This document shows positions 25,748 through 34,263 of a stretch of 41,309 bases of DNA, one piece after another. Each line of letters begins with the position of its first letter. The first letter of the stretch is position 1. A model generated the notes under the pieces. The model worked only from the letters and a program-made list of their open reading frames with translations, had not been told where the DNA came from and did no database searches. The position numbers were made by a program, and so were the translations under genes. Source of the DNA: CAZZEX01 sp964653285 (GTDB lineage Bacteria; Chloroflexota; Anaerolineae; B4-G1); contig CAZZEX010000039.1 in NCBI GenBank assembly GCA_964653285.1, positions 1-41,309 of the forward strand, given 5' to 3'.

Positions 25748-27388
25748 TCACTGAGAACGAAGCATGGTCAGGACCTCCGGTCTGTCTGACGACCTGGAAG
25801 GGCTAGCCAACATGCGATGGGGCCACAGGATGTGGTAGTAGAAACCATTCATGCACAGGTGCTCCACAGGCTGGTAATTCTGCCCGATGGCGTCCAGCAC
25901 TGGCTGGGGGTAGAACTGGGCACGGAAGATAACCACGCCAAACTCCTGCCGGTTAATGCGTTCGATGAGCTCCGTTGTATCGAGCAGACCGTTGTTGTAG
26001 AGATTGAGGAGTTGGGTCGGGTTGGTCACCACTGGCTCGTCGGCCAGCAGGCTGAACATGGCCTCCTCACTGAAGGCGGGGCCATCGGCTGTGCGGACGT
26101 AGTTGAGGATCTCCCCGCCCGCTACGTAATCATCGGCCGTGAGCAGGTGCCCCAGTTGCGTGTAGCCCATCACGTCGTGATACTGGAATGTGGCGCAATC
26201 ACCTTCGACCAGCGTGTCAGCCACGCCGAATGCACGGGCCAGCGGGCCAAAGACGAGGCCGGAGGTGGGCATGTGAAACATGCGCGGGGCCTGCAGCAAG
26301 TAGAGCAACGGTACGAGAATCACCAGGAGCGAGCGAACGGCGAATGGCGACCTGCGATCTCCATTCTCCATTCTCCATTCTGCATTCTGCAGGCGGCCCA
26401 CCGCCAGGCCAGAGGTGAGGCAGGCAGCGGCGGTGGCGGTGGTGAAGTAGCCGAATCCCGCCCCCCACTTGCCGCTCAGCGCACCAACTCCCAGTGAGAA
26501 GAAAAACCACAACGAGTAGGCCGAAAGCCGATCCCAAAATAGCTCATAGGCCAGGTATCCGGCCGCCAAGAGGACGAAGGCAGTATGCAGGCGGAACCAT
26601 TGCCCAAAGAGGAAAATCGTCTGGTGATAGTCAAACTCGTTGACGTTGGCCTGGATAATGTTGATCCACCACTGGCCCCCGGTTGCGACGTTCAGCAGCC
26701 AGAAGACAACCCCAGCGACAGCGGTCAGCACCACACCGGCGGTGATACCCTTCTTAACATCACGCAGGAAGACATAAGAGAGAGCCGCGACGACGGTGAA
26801 CACGGCCATTTGCTTCGTGTACCCGGCACAGAGAAGCATCAGCAGACCCAGGATGAGATTGCGCCTGCCGTGCTGGGGGTGTTCAAACTCGGCGATAAAA
26901 GCGATGGCCAGTGTCTCGAACATCACCATCGTCAAGTGCATCCGGCATAGCGGCCCAGTCTGATAGACATAGTTAGAAGCGAGAAAGGCCAACCCGGAGA
27001 TGAGAGGGATGAACCAGCCGCCTACTCTGCGCCGCACGACGGCGAAGATAACTCCCCCGGTGATGAGCGTGGCGGTGAAGGAAACCAGTCTGCCGGCGAT
27101 CAGTCGTGGCCCGAAGATCGGAAGCAGTGGGACGATGAGCAGGTGGAAGAGCGGCGGATAGTTGGAGGCATAGAACGGATAGGTGGCATTGTCCCGATAG
27201 GGCCACTCCCCCCGGCCATACAGGATGGCGTCGTACAGTTCAAAGCCCTCGCCTTGGTCATAGTCGAAGGGCCAGCGGAAGAGATTCACCGCGTAGACGA
27301 CGTACACGACCAGGTAGCCGACATAGGCCAGGACAACGAGGGCAGTTAGGACTGCGCCGAGTGGTTTGAGAGTGCGGGATGGAGACAT
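25748..27388 (-). CDS. GT39/ArnT-like glycosyltransferase-family membrane protein
   Basis: A 546-residue protein with about 11-12 helices. The first loop FRWPFDYDQGEGFELYDAILYGRGEWPYRD has the Asp/Glu pattern found in GT-C enzymes, and SNYPPLFHLLIVPL matches the PMT-2/ArnT family. The C-terminal soluble domain (EGDCATFQYHDVMGYTQLGH and following) is about 170 residues. A family B repeat is inserted in frame at about residues 331-345 (NAEWRMENGDRRS). The start is ATG 27388. It lies downstream of the small membrane protein and upstream of the zinc-ribbon gene. The probable substrate is a lipid-linked sugar (inferred). Confidence 0.8.
   Translation of the reverse strand: MSPSRTLKPLGAVLTALVVLAYVGYLVVYVVYAVNLFRWPFDYDQGEGFELYDAILYGRGEWPYRDNATYPFYASNYPPLFHLLIVPLLPIFGPRLIAGRLVSFTATLITGGVIFAVVRRRVGGWFIPLISGLAFLASNYVYQTGPLCRMHLTMVMFETLAIAFIAEFEHPQHGRRNLILGLLMLLCAGYTKQMAVFTVVAALSYVFLRDVKKGITAGVVLTAVAGVVFWLLNVATGGQWWINIIQANVNEFDYHQTIFLFGQWFRLHTAFVLLAAGYLAYELFWDRLSAYSLWFFFSLGVGALSGKWGAGFGYFTTATAAACLTSGLAVGRLQNAEWRMENGDRRSPFAVRSLLVILVPLLYLLQAPRMFHMPTSGLVFGPLARAFGVADTLVEGDCATFQYHDVMGYTQLGHLLTADDYVAGGEILNYVRTADGPAFSEEAMFSLLADEPVVTNPTQLLNLYNNGLLDTTELIERINRQEFGVVIFRAQFYPQPVLDAIGQNYQPVEHLCMNGFYYHILWPHRMLASPSRSSDRPEVLTMLRSQ
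26353..26395. repeat. Wordy simple repeat (family B), in the GT39-like gene
   Basis: GATCTCCATTCTCCATTCTC then CATTCTGCATTCTGCAG. On the minus strand it encodes LQNAEWRMENGDRRS. The inverse GAATGGAGA words match 16725-16750. Confidence 0.8.
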
Positions 27389-27433
27389 GGCGTTTAGTTG
27401 GCCGGTTGGTTAGCAGGTTGATGAGTGGGTTGG
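27389..27433. repeat. GGTTGGTTAGCAGGTTGATG simple repeat
   Basis: A short TTGG/TTAG repeat in the gap between the small membrane protein and the GT39-like gene, similar in style to the other simple repeats. Confidence 0.5.
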
Positions 27434-27631
27434 CTAAGCTGGACGGTCGCCCAGGTGAACCAGAATGCAGCCTACGGCGGTGGCTGCGAGGCTGAGGCCG
27501 ATCCCTATTCGCTGCAATGGGCCGAATCCGCCCCACTTGCCAGCGCCGATGAAGTCCACTGCCGTGACGCCAAGGATGACGAGCACACCGAGTGCAATAA
27601 CGATGATACCAAGTTGTCGCTTGGTGACCAT
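27434..27631 (-). CDS. Small two-helix membrane protein
   Basis: A 65-residue protein with two hydrophobic segments (QLGIIVIALGVLVILGVTAVDFIGAG and GIGLSLAATAVGCILVHLGD). I choose ATG 27631 (MVTKRQLGII); longer frames would run through the promoter. No family is recognised. A promoter with its -10 only nine bases upstream fits an almost leaderless message. It heads the operon with the GT39-like, zinc-ribbon and second GT-like genes. Confidence 0.65.
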   Translation of the reverse strand: MVTKRQLGIIVIALGVLVILGVTAVDFIGAGKWGGFGPLQRIGIGLSLAATAVGCILVHLGDRPA

Positions 27632-27640
27632 GGCGCGCAC

Positions 27641-27668
27641 ATTATAGCACAGTGATGTGAGGGTGCAA
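27641..27668 (-). promoter_or_regulatory. Promoter of the 27631-23863 operon
   Basis: On the minus strand TTGCAC, 16 bases, TATAAT. The -10 ends nine bases before ATG 27631, so the transcript would have almost no leader. Confidence 0.6.
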
Positions 27669-27703
27669 CCCTGGGGCGAGGGGTGCGTATTGGGAGGTAG
27701 GAA

Positions 27704-27745
27704 CATGAGGCGAGATGCGGGAGGCAAGATGCAAGATGCAGGACG
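27704..27745. repeat. Wordy simple repeat (family B), at the start of the DUF4870 gene
   Basis: GAGGCGAGATGCGGGAGGCA then AGATGCAAGATGCAGGAC. It encodes MRRDAGGKMQDAGRV at the N-terminus of the next gene. Confidence 0.7.
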
Positions 27746-28274
27746 TGTCCAGGAGGTGGTAGAAGGCGAGATGGCAGCGGGCAGTGAGGCGGTGCAGGTG
27801 CCTACGGATGAGTGGACGGCGGCGATGCTGGCACACGCGAGTGCTTTGCTGACCCTGATACTGGGAATGGCAGGTGGTGTTGGTGCGCTGGTCGGGCCAG
27901 CCGTACCTCTAGCGATGTATTTGGGGTACCGGGAGAGATCGCGCTTCGTCGCCTTTCACGCGCTGCAGTCTTTCGTCTACCAGGTGGCCGGTGTACTGTC
28001 CTATGCTGTTCTCGCAGCAGTGCTGGCCGTCTGGGTAGCGATAGCGTGGACGGCGAGCGGCTTGCTTTCAGCAGTGCTCGTTGGATTGTTGCTTATGCCG
28101 TTTGCGCTGCTGCTCACACTGCTGATGGTATTGCTGTTGGTCTGCGCACCCTTCTCATGGCTCGCCTACGGGCTGTATGCGGCGTACCAGGTCTACCAGG
28201 GGCGCAACTTCCGCTATTGGTTGATCGGGGAATGGCTGGAACGGGAGGTGAGACAACGGGAGGTGAAATTGTGA
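27705..28274 (+). CDS. DUF4870-type membrane protein
   Basis: About 189 residues with a DUF4870 (Tic20-like) core: WTAAMLAHASALLTLILG, PLAMYLGYRERSRFVAFHAL and QSFVYQVAGVLSYAVLAAVL, and a last helix with SWLAYGLYAAYQVYQGRNFRYWLIG. Function unknown. I choose ATG 27705 because GGGAGG lies eight bases upstream, which puts the family B repeat into the N-terminal 35 residues; MAAGSEAVQ at 27771 is the alternative. It overlaps the next small gene by one base. Confidence 0.8.
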   Translation: MRRDAGGKMQDAGRVQEVVEGEMAAGSEAVQVPTDEWTAAMLAHASALLTLILGMAGGVGALVGPAVPLAMYLGYRERSRFVAFHALQSFVYQVAGVLSYAVLAAVLAVWVAIAWTASGLLSAVLVGLLLMPFALLLTLLMVLLLVCAPFSWLAYGLYAAYQVYQGRNFRYWLIGEWLEREVRQREVKL

Positions 28275-28540
28275 TGCGTGGACGAGATCCCTTCGTGGCA
28301 CTGTTGCTGGAGGTCGTAGGTGGGTTCTTCGGCTTCCTGGGCATCGGCTGGATCTATGCTGGCCGGCCGGCGATGGGCGTCCTGCTGCTGATCGGCTACT
28401 GGCTGCTAGATTGGATCATCGGCCTGACGCTGACCATCGGCACTTTGGGGGCCTGGTGTTGCATCTGGCCAGCACAGAATCTGGTCTTCGGCGCGCTCTC
28501 GGGCTATCTGGCCTATCGCTGGTTGGAGCAGTCTTCATAG
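28274..28540 (+). CDS. Small TM2-like membrane protein
   Basis: An 88-residue protein with two or three hydrophobic segments (FVALLLEVVGGFFGFLGIGW and GVLLLIGYWLLDWIIGLTLT) and the Gly-Trp-Ile-Tyr-Ala-Gly motif of TM2-like domains. The ATG at 28274 overlaps the stop of the DUF4870 gene (TGATG) and GGGAGGTGA lies before it, so the two are co-translated. Its end overlaps the convergent formylglycine-type gene by 28 bases. No specific function is known. Confidence 0.75.
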   Translation: MRGRDPFVALLLEVVGGFFGFLGIGWIYAGRPAMGVLLLIGYWLLDWIIGLTLTIGTLGAWCCIWPAQNLVFGALSGYLAYRWLEQSS

Positions 28541-29364
28541 TGCTGGTTCTCTCCCTCAGCCGACACGATACCCTCAGCCGGCGTGACATCCTGGGCTGAC
28601 ACGGCACAGCGAAAGCCGACGTTGTTGAAGAACAGGAAATCCCCATCGAGGCGGGCGGTGCAGCGCGCTCGGTCCAGGTCGTTATGCCATGAGCCGCCGC
28701 GCAGGACGCGCCAGCCATCGGCCTCCTGGCTCTCCCGTCCATCGTTGGCGTCGTAGGGATAGGGGCGGAACAGGCTGCTGGTCCATTCCCACACGTTGCC
28801 CACCATATCCCCAACCCCCTCCGGGCTGTTGCCGTCTGGAGAGTATTGGTCTACAGGGCTGGTGCCGTTGACGTTGCTTTCTCTGGTGTTACAGCGGCCC
28901 TCGATGAACTCGTCTCCCCACGGCCAGCGACGCCCGTCGGTGCCACGCGCGGCCCGTTCCCATTCCGCCTCCGTGGGCAACCGCTTGCCAGCCCAGGCGG
29001 TGTATGCCTGTGCGTCTTCCCAACTGACGAGCACCACCGGATGTTCCTCCTTGCCCTCTGGCGGCGTTCGTTTCTCTGGATCCCAGTTGTAGTCGTAGGG
29101 CTCAGCCCATTCTACGTCGTAGCAGGGCACCGGGTGTCCGGTGGCATCCACGAAGCGTCTGTATTCCTCATTGGTCACGGGGTAGCGGTCTATGTAGAAG
29201 GCATCCACATGGACTGTGTGGGCAGGGCTCTCGTTGTCCCGGCCCTCGTCGCTCCCCATCAGAAAATCCCCAGCCGGGATGTAGACCATCTCCTTGCCAT
29301 CCTTCTCCCAGGTGATGATGTTGGTTGATACCTCACCTTTCATTTCCTTGTTCTTTTTGATCAT
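28513..29364 (-). CDS. Formylglycine-generating-enzyme-like (SUMF1/EgtB/PvdO) protein
   Basis: A 283-residue FGE-sulfatase-domain protein. The fold marks are MVYIPAGDFLMGSDEGRDNE, PAHTVHVDAFYIDRYPVTNE, VSWEDAQAYTAWAGKRLPTE, AEWERAARGTDGRRWPWGDE, GNVWEWTSSLF, WRVLRGGSWHNDLDRARC and NNVGFRCAVS. The start is ATG 29364 (MIKKNKEMKG); GTG 29376 is also open. Family members oxidise Cys, make sulfoxide or act as non-catalytic scaffolds; I cannot tell which. The copper-binding Cys pair of true FGEs is not clearly placed. The double-FHA gene lies 62 bases upstream on the same strand, a likely operon. Confidence 0.88.
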   Translation of the reverse strand: MIKKNKEMKGEVSTNIITWEKDGKEMVYIPAGDFLMGSDEGRDNESPAHTVHVDAFYIDRYPVTNEEYRRFVDATGHPVPCYDVEWAEPYDYNWDPEKRTPPEGKEEHPVVLVSWEDAQAYTAWAGKRLPTEAEWERAARGTDGRRWPWGDEFIEGRCNTRESNVNGTSPVDQYSPDGNSPEGVGDMVGNVWEWTSSLFRPYPYDANDGRESQEADGWRVLRGGSWHNDLDRARCTARLDGDFLFFNNVGFRCAVSAQDVTPAEGIVSAEGENQHYEDCSNQR

Positions 29365-29426
29365 CGTTAACCTCACCTTGGCGTCTTGTGCGGCCTTCTG
29401 TTGATGAGAAAGGGTCGGATAGACTC

Positions 29427-30518
29427 TCAGCCGGAGATTTCCTTGTCAGGCTGATGCTCTACGTCATAGGCCAGGACGCATCCTCCTAGCCAGAGGTGAT
29501 CGCCCGGGTTCAGCAAGTGGAGCTCGTTGATTCTCACGCGCACGCCGTTGAGTTTAGTGCTGGTGGCACTGCCTAAGTCCTCCACGTAGTGGCGGCCGCC
29601 GCGGGCGGTGATCTTGACGTGACGGCGGGCAATGACCTGGGCAGCATCTCCCTCTTGGCTCAAGTCAATGTCAGGGATGAAGCCTACCGCGCGGTCGCTC
29701 CGACCGACGACCACTTCACCTCGTGAGGGCAAAGGAAACCGGTGGCCAGTGAATGCGACCCACAGGTAGGCCTGGGACAGCGCGGCATGGGGTGAGATTT
29801 GCATCTCTAGAATGGGGACGTACACGAATGCACAGTGTCCCAGGGTGACCCGGTCGCCTGGCTGTAGCCGTACCTTCTGGCCGATCCTGAGCTTTTGCCG
29901 GTTGACCCTGGTGCCGTTGGTACTGCCTAGGTCCTCGATCTTGTGCCGGCCGTTGCGGCCGACGATGCGGGCGTGGCGGCGGGAGATGACGAAGTTCTCT
30001 CTATCATCATAACTCAGATCCACGTCAGGGGTCATGTGGGTCGCCGTGTCGAAACGGCCCAGCACAATCTCGCCACGTGTCGGCAGGGCGATTCGGTGTT
30101 GGCCGTCTCGCTGGGCAAGGCAGTAGCGGAGGGGGACTGTTTTTTCTTTTTCCTCCTCGACCTCCCTCAGCCGGGCAGGAGCCGGTTTTCCGGCCGGTTC
30201 GCGGGCGACCACAGGCTCCGGGCGGAACGGCATTGCCGAAGAGGGAAGGGGAGCAACTTCCTCACTCTCTTCAGCGGCCTCAATGAGTTCGGTTTCACCC
30301 TTTAGGCGTCGCCTCAGGAGGGTCGGACGGGGCGCCCTTGTTTGCTGCGCCTCCTGGCGAAGAAGCAGGCAGTTCATCTGCAGCAGATTCCACAACTCGT
30401 GGGTATCTGTCCCCGCCTCGAAGGCACGATGCATCATCAGCTTGATACTGGGGGAGGTGTCGCTCTCTTGGATGCAGCGTTCACGTATTTTTTCAGGACA
30501 GTCTCGGCAGTTGAACAT
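29427..30518 (-). CDS. Double-FHA protein with N-terminal Cys motif
   Basis: A 363-residue protein. The N-terminus has a possible metal-binding cluster (CRDCPEKIRERCIQ). A charged linker (about 65-130) leads to two FHA domains: FHA1 with GEIVLGRFDTATHMTPDVDL, ISRRHARIVGRNGRHKIEDL and GSTNGTRVNRQ; FHA2 with GEVVVGRSDRAVGFIPDIDL, IARRHVKITARGGRHYVEDL and GSATSTKLNGVRV. FHA1 keeps the canonical Gly-Ser-Thr-Asn-Gly; FHA2 has Gly-Ser-Ala-Thr-Ser, so its phosphothreonine binding may differ. ATG 30518 is chosen over a TTG one codon earlier. It is divergent from the serine hydrolase and is close to the signalling island, whose kinase could supply its ligands. Confidence 0.9.
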   Translation of the reverse strand: MFNCRDCPEKIRERCIQESDTSPSIKLMMHRAFEAGTDTHELWNLLQMNCLLLRQEAQQTRAPRPTLLRRRLKGETELIEAAEESEEVAPLPSSAMPFRPEPVVAREPAGKPAPARLREVEEEKEKTVPLRYCLAQRDGQHRIALPTRGEIVLGRFDTATHMTPDVDLSYDDRENFVISRRHARIVGRNGRHKIEDLGSTNGTRVNRQKLRIGQKVRLQPGDRVTLGHCAFVYVPILEMQISPHAALSQAYLWVAFTGHRFPLPSRGEVVVGRSDRAVGFIPDIDLSQEGDAAQVIARRHVKITARGGRHYVEDLGSATSTKLNGVRVRINELHLLNPGDHLWLGGCVLAYDVEHQPDKEISG

Positions 30519-30541
30519 CAAAGGCAGCCTTCCTAACGATA

Positions 30542-30550
30542 ATTATACCA
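30542..30550 (-). promoter_or_regulatory. Extended -10 box of the FHA gene
   Basis: TGGTATAAT on the minus strand, 23 bases before ATG 30518. No clear -35 at the right distance, in keeping with an extended -10 promoter. Confidence 0.5.
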
Positions 30551-30612
30551 CAGAACGGCAGATTGTGCGTCGCCATTTTTGCTCTCAGCGTGACACGCTT
30601 ACCTCTTGGTAC

Positions 30613-30641
30613 TTGGCGCACACCCGCACATGTGTTATAAT
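30613..30641 (+). promoter_or_regulatory. Sigma-70-type promoter of the serine hydrolase
   Basis: TTGGCG (30613-30618), a 17-base spacer and TATAAT (30636-30641), 31 bases before the TTG start at 30673. It is divergent from the FHA promoter. Confidence 0.65.
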
Positions 30642-30672
30642 CATCGCGCATCTGCGACATGGAGGAGATTCT

Positions 30673-32100
30673 TTGCGGCGTAAAACTGGGTGTATCGCCT
30701 GGCTTATTATCATCGCTGCCGTCGCTGCACTTTTCCTTACGTGGCAGTACGTCGGCTTTCGCTTGAGCAGCCGTACCCTGCCTGCTGGAATGACGATGGC
30801 CGGCCTGTCTGTAGAGGGAATGACGCGCGAACAAGCGCTCAATGCTCTCGAAGTGGCCTTTGCCACGCCCGTGGAAGTCACGTACCAGGAGCAGCGCCTC
30901 TCGCTATCTCCCGATAGCGTCGAGTTGCGCCATAATGCCGAGGAGACAGCGACCAACCTGGACGCGGTGCTGAGCGCCCGAGAAGGACTCGACGGATTCA
31001 TCGCTCACGTCCTGCGCCGTCCACCCGACCCGATAGACGTCCCCGTGGCGGTCAGTTACTCAGAGGAGCGGATCGACGGCTTCCTGACCCGCGTCGCCAA
31101 GCAGCGTGACCGGCTGCCGCAGGACCCCGTCCTGCTCCCGGCCAACCTGACCGTTCGCCCCGGTCAGCCAGGCTATGAACTGGACGTTGAGGCATCTCGT
31201 GCCCGGCTTGCTGCAGCCCTCGTCTCGGCCGCCGACCGGCAAGTAGCATTGGTCGTGCGGGTGGAGGAAGCGCCACCGCTGGATACGGGCATATTGGGCC
31301 AGTTGATTCAGCCCCTTCTGGACGGCCATGAGGGTATGATAGCGGGCATCTTTGTCAAAGACCTGCAGACTGGGGACGAACTGGAGATCAACGCTGACGT
31401 CTCATACGCTGGATTGAGCGTGCTCAAAATTGCCATTCTGGAAGAGACCTACCGCGCCCTGGACCTCCCTCTCGACCTCGAGACGACTGACTGGCTGAGC
31501 GATACAATGGGCGTCACCAGCGGCAACCTCAAAGCCAACCTCCTGCTGCGCGACGTCATCGGTAATGGCGACGGCTACCAGGGAGCCGAGAACCTCACCG
31601 CCTCAATGCATCACCTGGGGCTGGTCAATACTTTCATGGCGGCTCCCTATGACGAGGATGTTTCATTGACTATCGTCACCCCAGCCAATTCCCGTACTGA
31701 CATTACCACCAAACCCGACTCCTACATACAGACCACGCCACTGGACATAGGGTTGCTATTGGAGATGATCTATCAATGTAGTCACGGCGGCGGTGCGCTG
31801 ATGGTTGCTTACCCTGGCGCTTTCACCGTTGATGAGTGTAATCAGATGATCGAGTGGATGAACACAAACCACATTGATAGCCTCACTGAGGCTGGGGTTC
31901 CAGTAGGGACCAGAGTGATGCACAAACATGGCTTTACCGGCGACACCCACGCTGATGCGGCAGTTGTGTTCAGTCCCGGTGGCGATTTTGTGCTCGTCGT
32001 CTTCCTCTACCGGCCCCAATGGTTAGAATGGGAGGAAAGTGCGCCTCTGATTGCCGACATCGCCACCGCGACCTACAACTATTTCAATCCAGTGCAATAA
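30673..32100 (+). CDS. Membrane-anchored serine hydrolase with peptidoglycan-binding-type domain
   Basis: A 475-residue extracytoplasmic protein anchored by one N-terminal helix (TGCIAWLIIIAAVAALFLTW). Residues about 40-210 resemble a doubled VanW-associated/YoaR-type PG_binding_4 domain (MAGLSVEGMTREQALNALEV and LPANLTVRPGQPGYELDVEA). Residues about 225-475 have the class A beta-lactamase/PBP-like fold: the Ser-X-X-Lys motif is SVLK in YAGLSVLKIAILEE, and KHGFTGDTHADAAVVFS contains the Lys-X-Gly box. A cell-wall hydrolase or a non-hydrolytic relative is likely. The TTG start is preceded by GGAGGA five bases upstream. The longer frame from 30283 is a shadow of the FHA gene. It is followed by the kinase operon, separated by about 140 bases. 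Confidence 0.85.
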   Translation: MRRKTGCIAWLIIIAAVAALFLTWQYVGFRLSSRTLPAGMTMAGLSVEGMTREQALNALEVAFATPVEVTYQEQRLSLSPDSVELRHNAEETATNLDAVLSAREGLDGFIAHVLRRPPDPIDVPVAVSYSEERIDGFLTRVAKQRDRLPQDPVLLPANLTVRPGQPGYELDVEASRARLAAALVSAADRQVALVVRVEEAPPLDTGILGQLIQPLLDGHEGMIAGIFVKDLQTGDELEINADVSYAGLSVLKIAILEETYRALDLPLDLETTDWLSDTMGVTSGNLKANLLLRDVIGNGDGYQGAENLTASMHHLGLVNTFMAAPYDEDVSLTIVTPANSRTDITTKPDSYIQTTPLDIGLLLEMIYQCSHGGGALMVAYPGAFTVDECNQMIEWMNTNHIDSLTEAGVPVGTRVMHKHGFTGDTHADAAVVFSPGGDFVLVVFLYRPQWLEWEESAPLIADIATATYNYFNPVQ

Positions 32101-32165
32101 TCGCTTGCTTCACTCACCTCGCTGCCCCAGCGTGGCGTCTAGCACCACGACCATCCTTCGCCAGA

Positions 32166-32194
32166 TTGCGCATTTACCCATTTGGCTCTATAAT
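32166..32194 (+). promoter_or_regulatory. Sigma-70-type promoter of the signalling island
   Basis: TTGCGC (32166-32171), 17 bases, TATAAT (32189-32194), 45 bases before the kinase ATG at 32240. I see no further promoter of this strength before 38698, so it may drive the entire run of seven genes. Confidence 0.65.
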
Positions 32195-32239
32195 TAGCGA
32201 CATCTGAAGCGGCAGATACGTTCCACTGCGGGATTAGAC

Positions 32240-34234
32240 ATGAAGTCTCTTGAGACTCATCACATTAGTATGCCAGGCTCTTCTTCCAGCGGACCTTCCG
32301 CACAAGAGCCGGGGCTGTCGGAGGGGCCGCACGCTCCAGCCCCTGCAGAAGGAGGGCGAGGTACGCAGTATATGACCCCTCCGCCCCAGGAACCCGAACG
32401 CGTCGAGGGCCGATTGCCCGACGGCCACCTGCTTCAGAACCGCTACCTTGTTCTGGGGGTGCTGGGGGTTGGCGGCATGAGCACCGTCTACAAGGCTCAG
32501 GACTTGCGCTTCTCCAAAGTCACCCGGTTGTGCGTTGTCAAGGAGATGCTCAACACTGCTACCGATCCCCAGGTGCGGGCTATGATCAAACGCAACTTCG
32601 AGCGCGAAGCCAACATCCTCGCCGCTCTCAATCATCCCGGCATCGTTCAAGTCTACGACTACTTCAGTGAGAGCGACCGCAGTTACCTAGTTCTCGAGTA
32701 CGTGGATGGCAAAGACCTGGAGGCTATCCTGGCCGAAACGGAAGGCTTCTTGCCCGAAACACAGGTGGTGCATTGGAGCATCCAGGTCTGTGAAGTGCTG
32801 AGTCACCTACATGGCCACGAGCCTCGGCCAATCGTCTTTCGTGACATCAAGCCTTCCAATATCATGCTCGATAGCCACCGTCGCGTTCGGCTGGTGGACT
32901 TCGGAATTGCCAGGATCTTCCAGAGCGGCCAGAAGGGCACTATGATCGGCACTGAGGGCTACTCACCGCCAGAGCAATATCGAGGCAGCGCTGAACCCCG
33001 GGTAGACATCTACGCCTTGGGGGCTACGATGCATCACCTGCTCAGCAAACAGGACCCACGACTGGAACCGCCATTCTCCTTCCAGGAACGTCCTATCCAT
33101 AAGACGAATCCCACCGTCTCCCGTGAACTAACGGAGATCGTCAACCGGGCACTGGAATATGACGTCAACAAGCGCTACGGCTCAGCCGAGGAAATGCAGC
33201 GTGCGCTGATGAGCCTGAGTTCGGCCCGTGGCCTGGGCGGGACGATCTCCTTTGGCACTTCGGCCTTTGTCAGTGGCGACATCACGGCCCTGTGGCGTTT
33301 TCGCTGCGAGGATGAGGTCCGCTCCTCGCCAGCAGTGCACAATGGCGTCGTGTACATCGGCGCCTACGATCACAATCTCTATGCTATCAGAGCCGATGAC
33401 GGGAAATTCCTGTGGAAATATGCCACCGAAGGGGGCATCGGTTCATCACCCTGTGCGCATGAAGGGCGCGTGTTCTTCGGCTCTGCGGACCGGCTGCTCT
33501 ACGCGATCAACGCAGATACGGGCCGCATCTCTTGGACCTGCCCCACTCAAGGCAGCGTGTGGTCATCGCCACAGGCCGCGTTCGATCACGTATTCTTCGG
33601 CTCCGATGACCAACATCTCTATGCGGTCAATATACACAGCGGTCGTGTTGCCTGGAAGTTCGAGACAGATGGAAAAGTGCGCTCATCGCCAGCCATTGGA
33701 AATGATGCCATCTACGTGGGATGTGAGGAAGGGGTAGTCTATGCAGTGGACATCAGCGGTCAGTCGCGCTGGCGCTTCCGCGCCCGGCGTGGTGTGACTT
33801 CCTCCCCCGCCATCACCGAGGAGATGGTCTGTGTGGGTTGCCAGGACTCGTATGTCCATGGCTTGGACATCCGCTCAGGTTGGTCAGTGTGGCGTTATCG
33901 TACCGGCGGACCGGTTGTGTCCTCACCCGCCGTCAGTGAAGGTCTGATCTTGGTGGGCTCAGTGGATGGTTACCTCTATGCCCTGGATGCTGAAAGCGGC
34001 CGCCTCGTCTGGCGCTATGCTACGGAGGGTCAGGTAACATCCAACCCGGCCGTCGCCGAAGGGGCGGTATACTTTGGTTCAGTGGATGGGTTAGTCTACA
34101 GCTTGGATGCTCGAACGGGTAATTTGCGATGGCGCTTTCAGACTGAGGGGCCGGTGACGTCGTCACCCACGGTGATGGGTGGCATAGTCTACATTGGATC
34201 AGACGATTGTTACGTGTATGCGCTCCCTGCCTGA
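32240..34234 (+). CDS. Soluble Ser/Thr kinase with eight-repeat PQQ propeller
   Basis: A 664-residue protein. A Ser/Pro-rich N-terminus (1-55) leads to a protein kinase domain (about 68-330): glycine loop GVGGMSTVYKA, Lys101, catalytic FRDIKPSN with Asp202 and Lys204, and DFGIA with Asp220. The usual His of His-Arg-Asp is Phe200. The C-terminal half has eight 40-residue PQQ-like repeats (WRFRCEDEVRSSPAVHNGVV, DHNLYAIRADDGK and so on), enough for a closed eight-bladed propeller. There is no membrane helix between the parts, unlike many bacterial kinases with external sensors, so both probably act in the cytoplasm. The PP2C gene starts 29 bases later. Ligand unknown. Confidence 0.93.
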   Translation: MKSLETHHISMPGSSSSGPSAQEPGLSEGPHAPAPAEGGRGTQYMTPPPQEPERVEGRLPDGHLLQNRYLVLGVLGVGGMSTVYKAQDLRFSKVTRLCVVKEMLNTATDPQVRAMIKRNFEREANILAALNHPGIVQVYDYFSESDRSYLVLEYVDGKDLEAILAETEGFLPETQVVHWSIQVCEVLSHLHGHEPRPIVFRDIKPSNIMLDSHRRVRLVDFGIARIFQSGQKGTMIGTEGYSPPEQYRGSAEPRVDIYALGATMHHLLSKQDPRLEPPFSFQERPIHKTNPTVSRELTEIVNRALEYDVNKRYGSAEEMQRALMSLSSARGLGGTISFGTSAFVSGDITALWRFRCEDEVRSSPAVHNGVVYIGAYDHNLYAIRADDGKFLWKYATEGGIGSSPCAHEGRVFFGSADRLLYAINADTGRISWTCPTQGSVWSSPQAAFDHVFFGSDDQHLYAVNIHSGRVAWKFETDGKVRSSPAIGNDAIYVGCEEGVVYAVDISGQSRWRFRARRGVTSSPAITEEMVCVGCQDSYVHGLDIRSGWSVWRYRTGGPVVSSPAVSEGLILVGSVDGYLYALDAESGRLVWRYATEGQVTSNPAVAEGAVYFGSVDGLVYSLDARTGNLRWRFQTEGPVTSSPTVMGGIVYIGSDDCYVYALPA

Positions 34235-34263
34235 GGTTGCACTGTTTGGTGAGGGAGGAAGTT

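Noticed and set aside
30283..30672. A 130-residue N-terminal extension of the serine hydrolase
   Set aside because: It is the antisense of the FHA gene and lies upstream of the hydrolase promoter; the TTG at 30673 has a good ribosome site.
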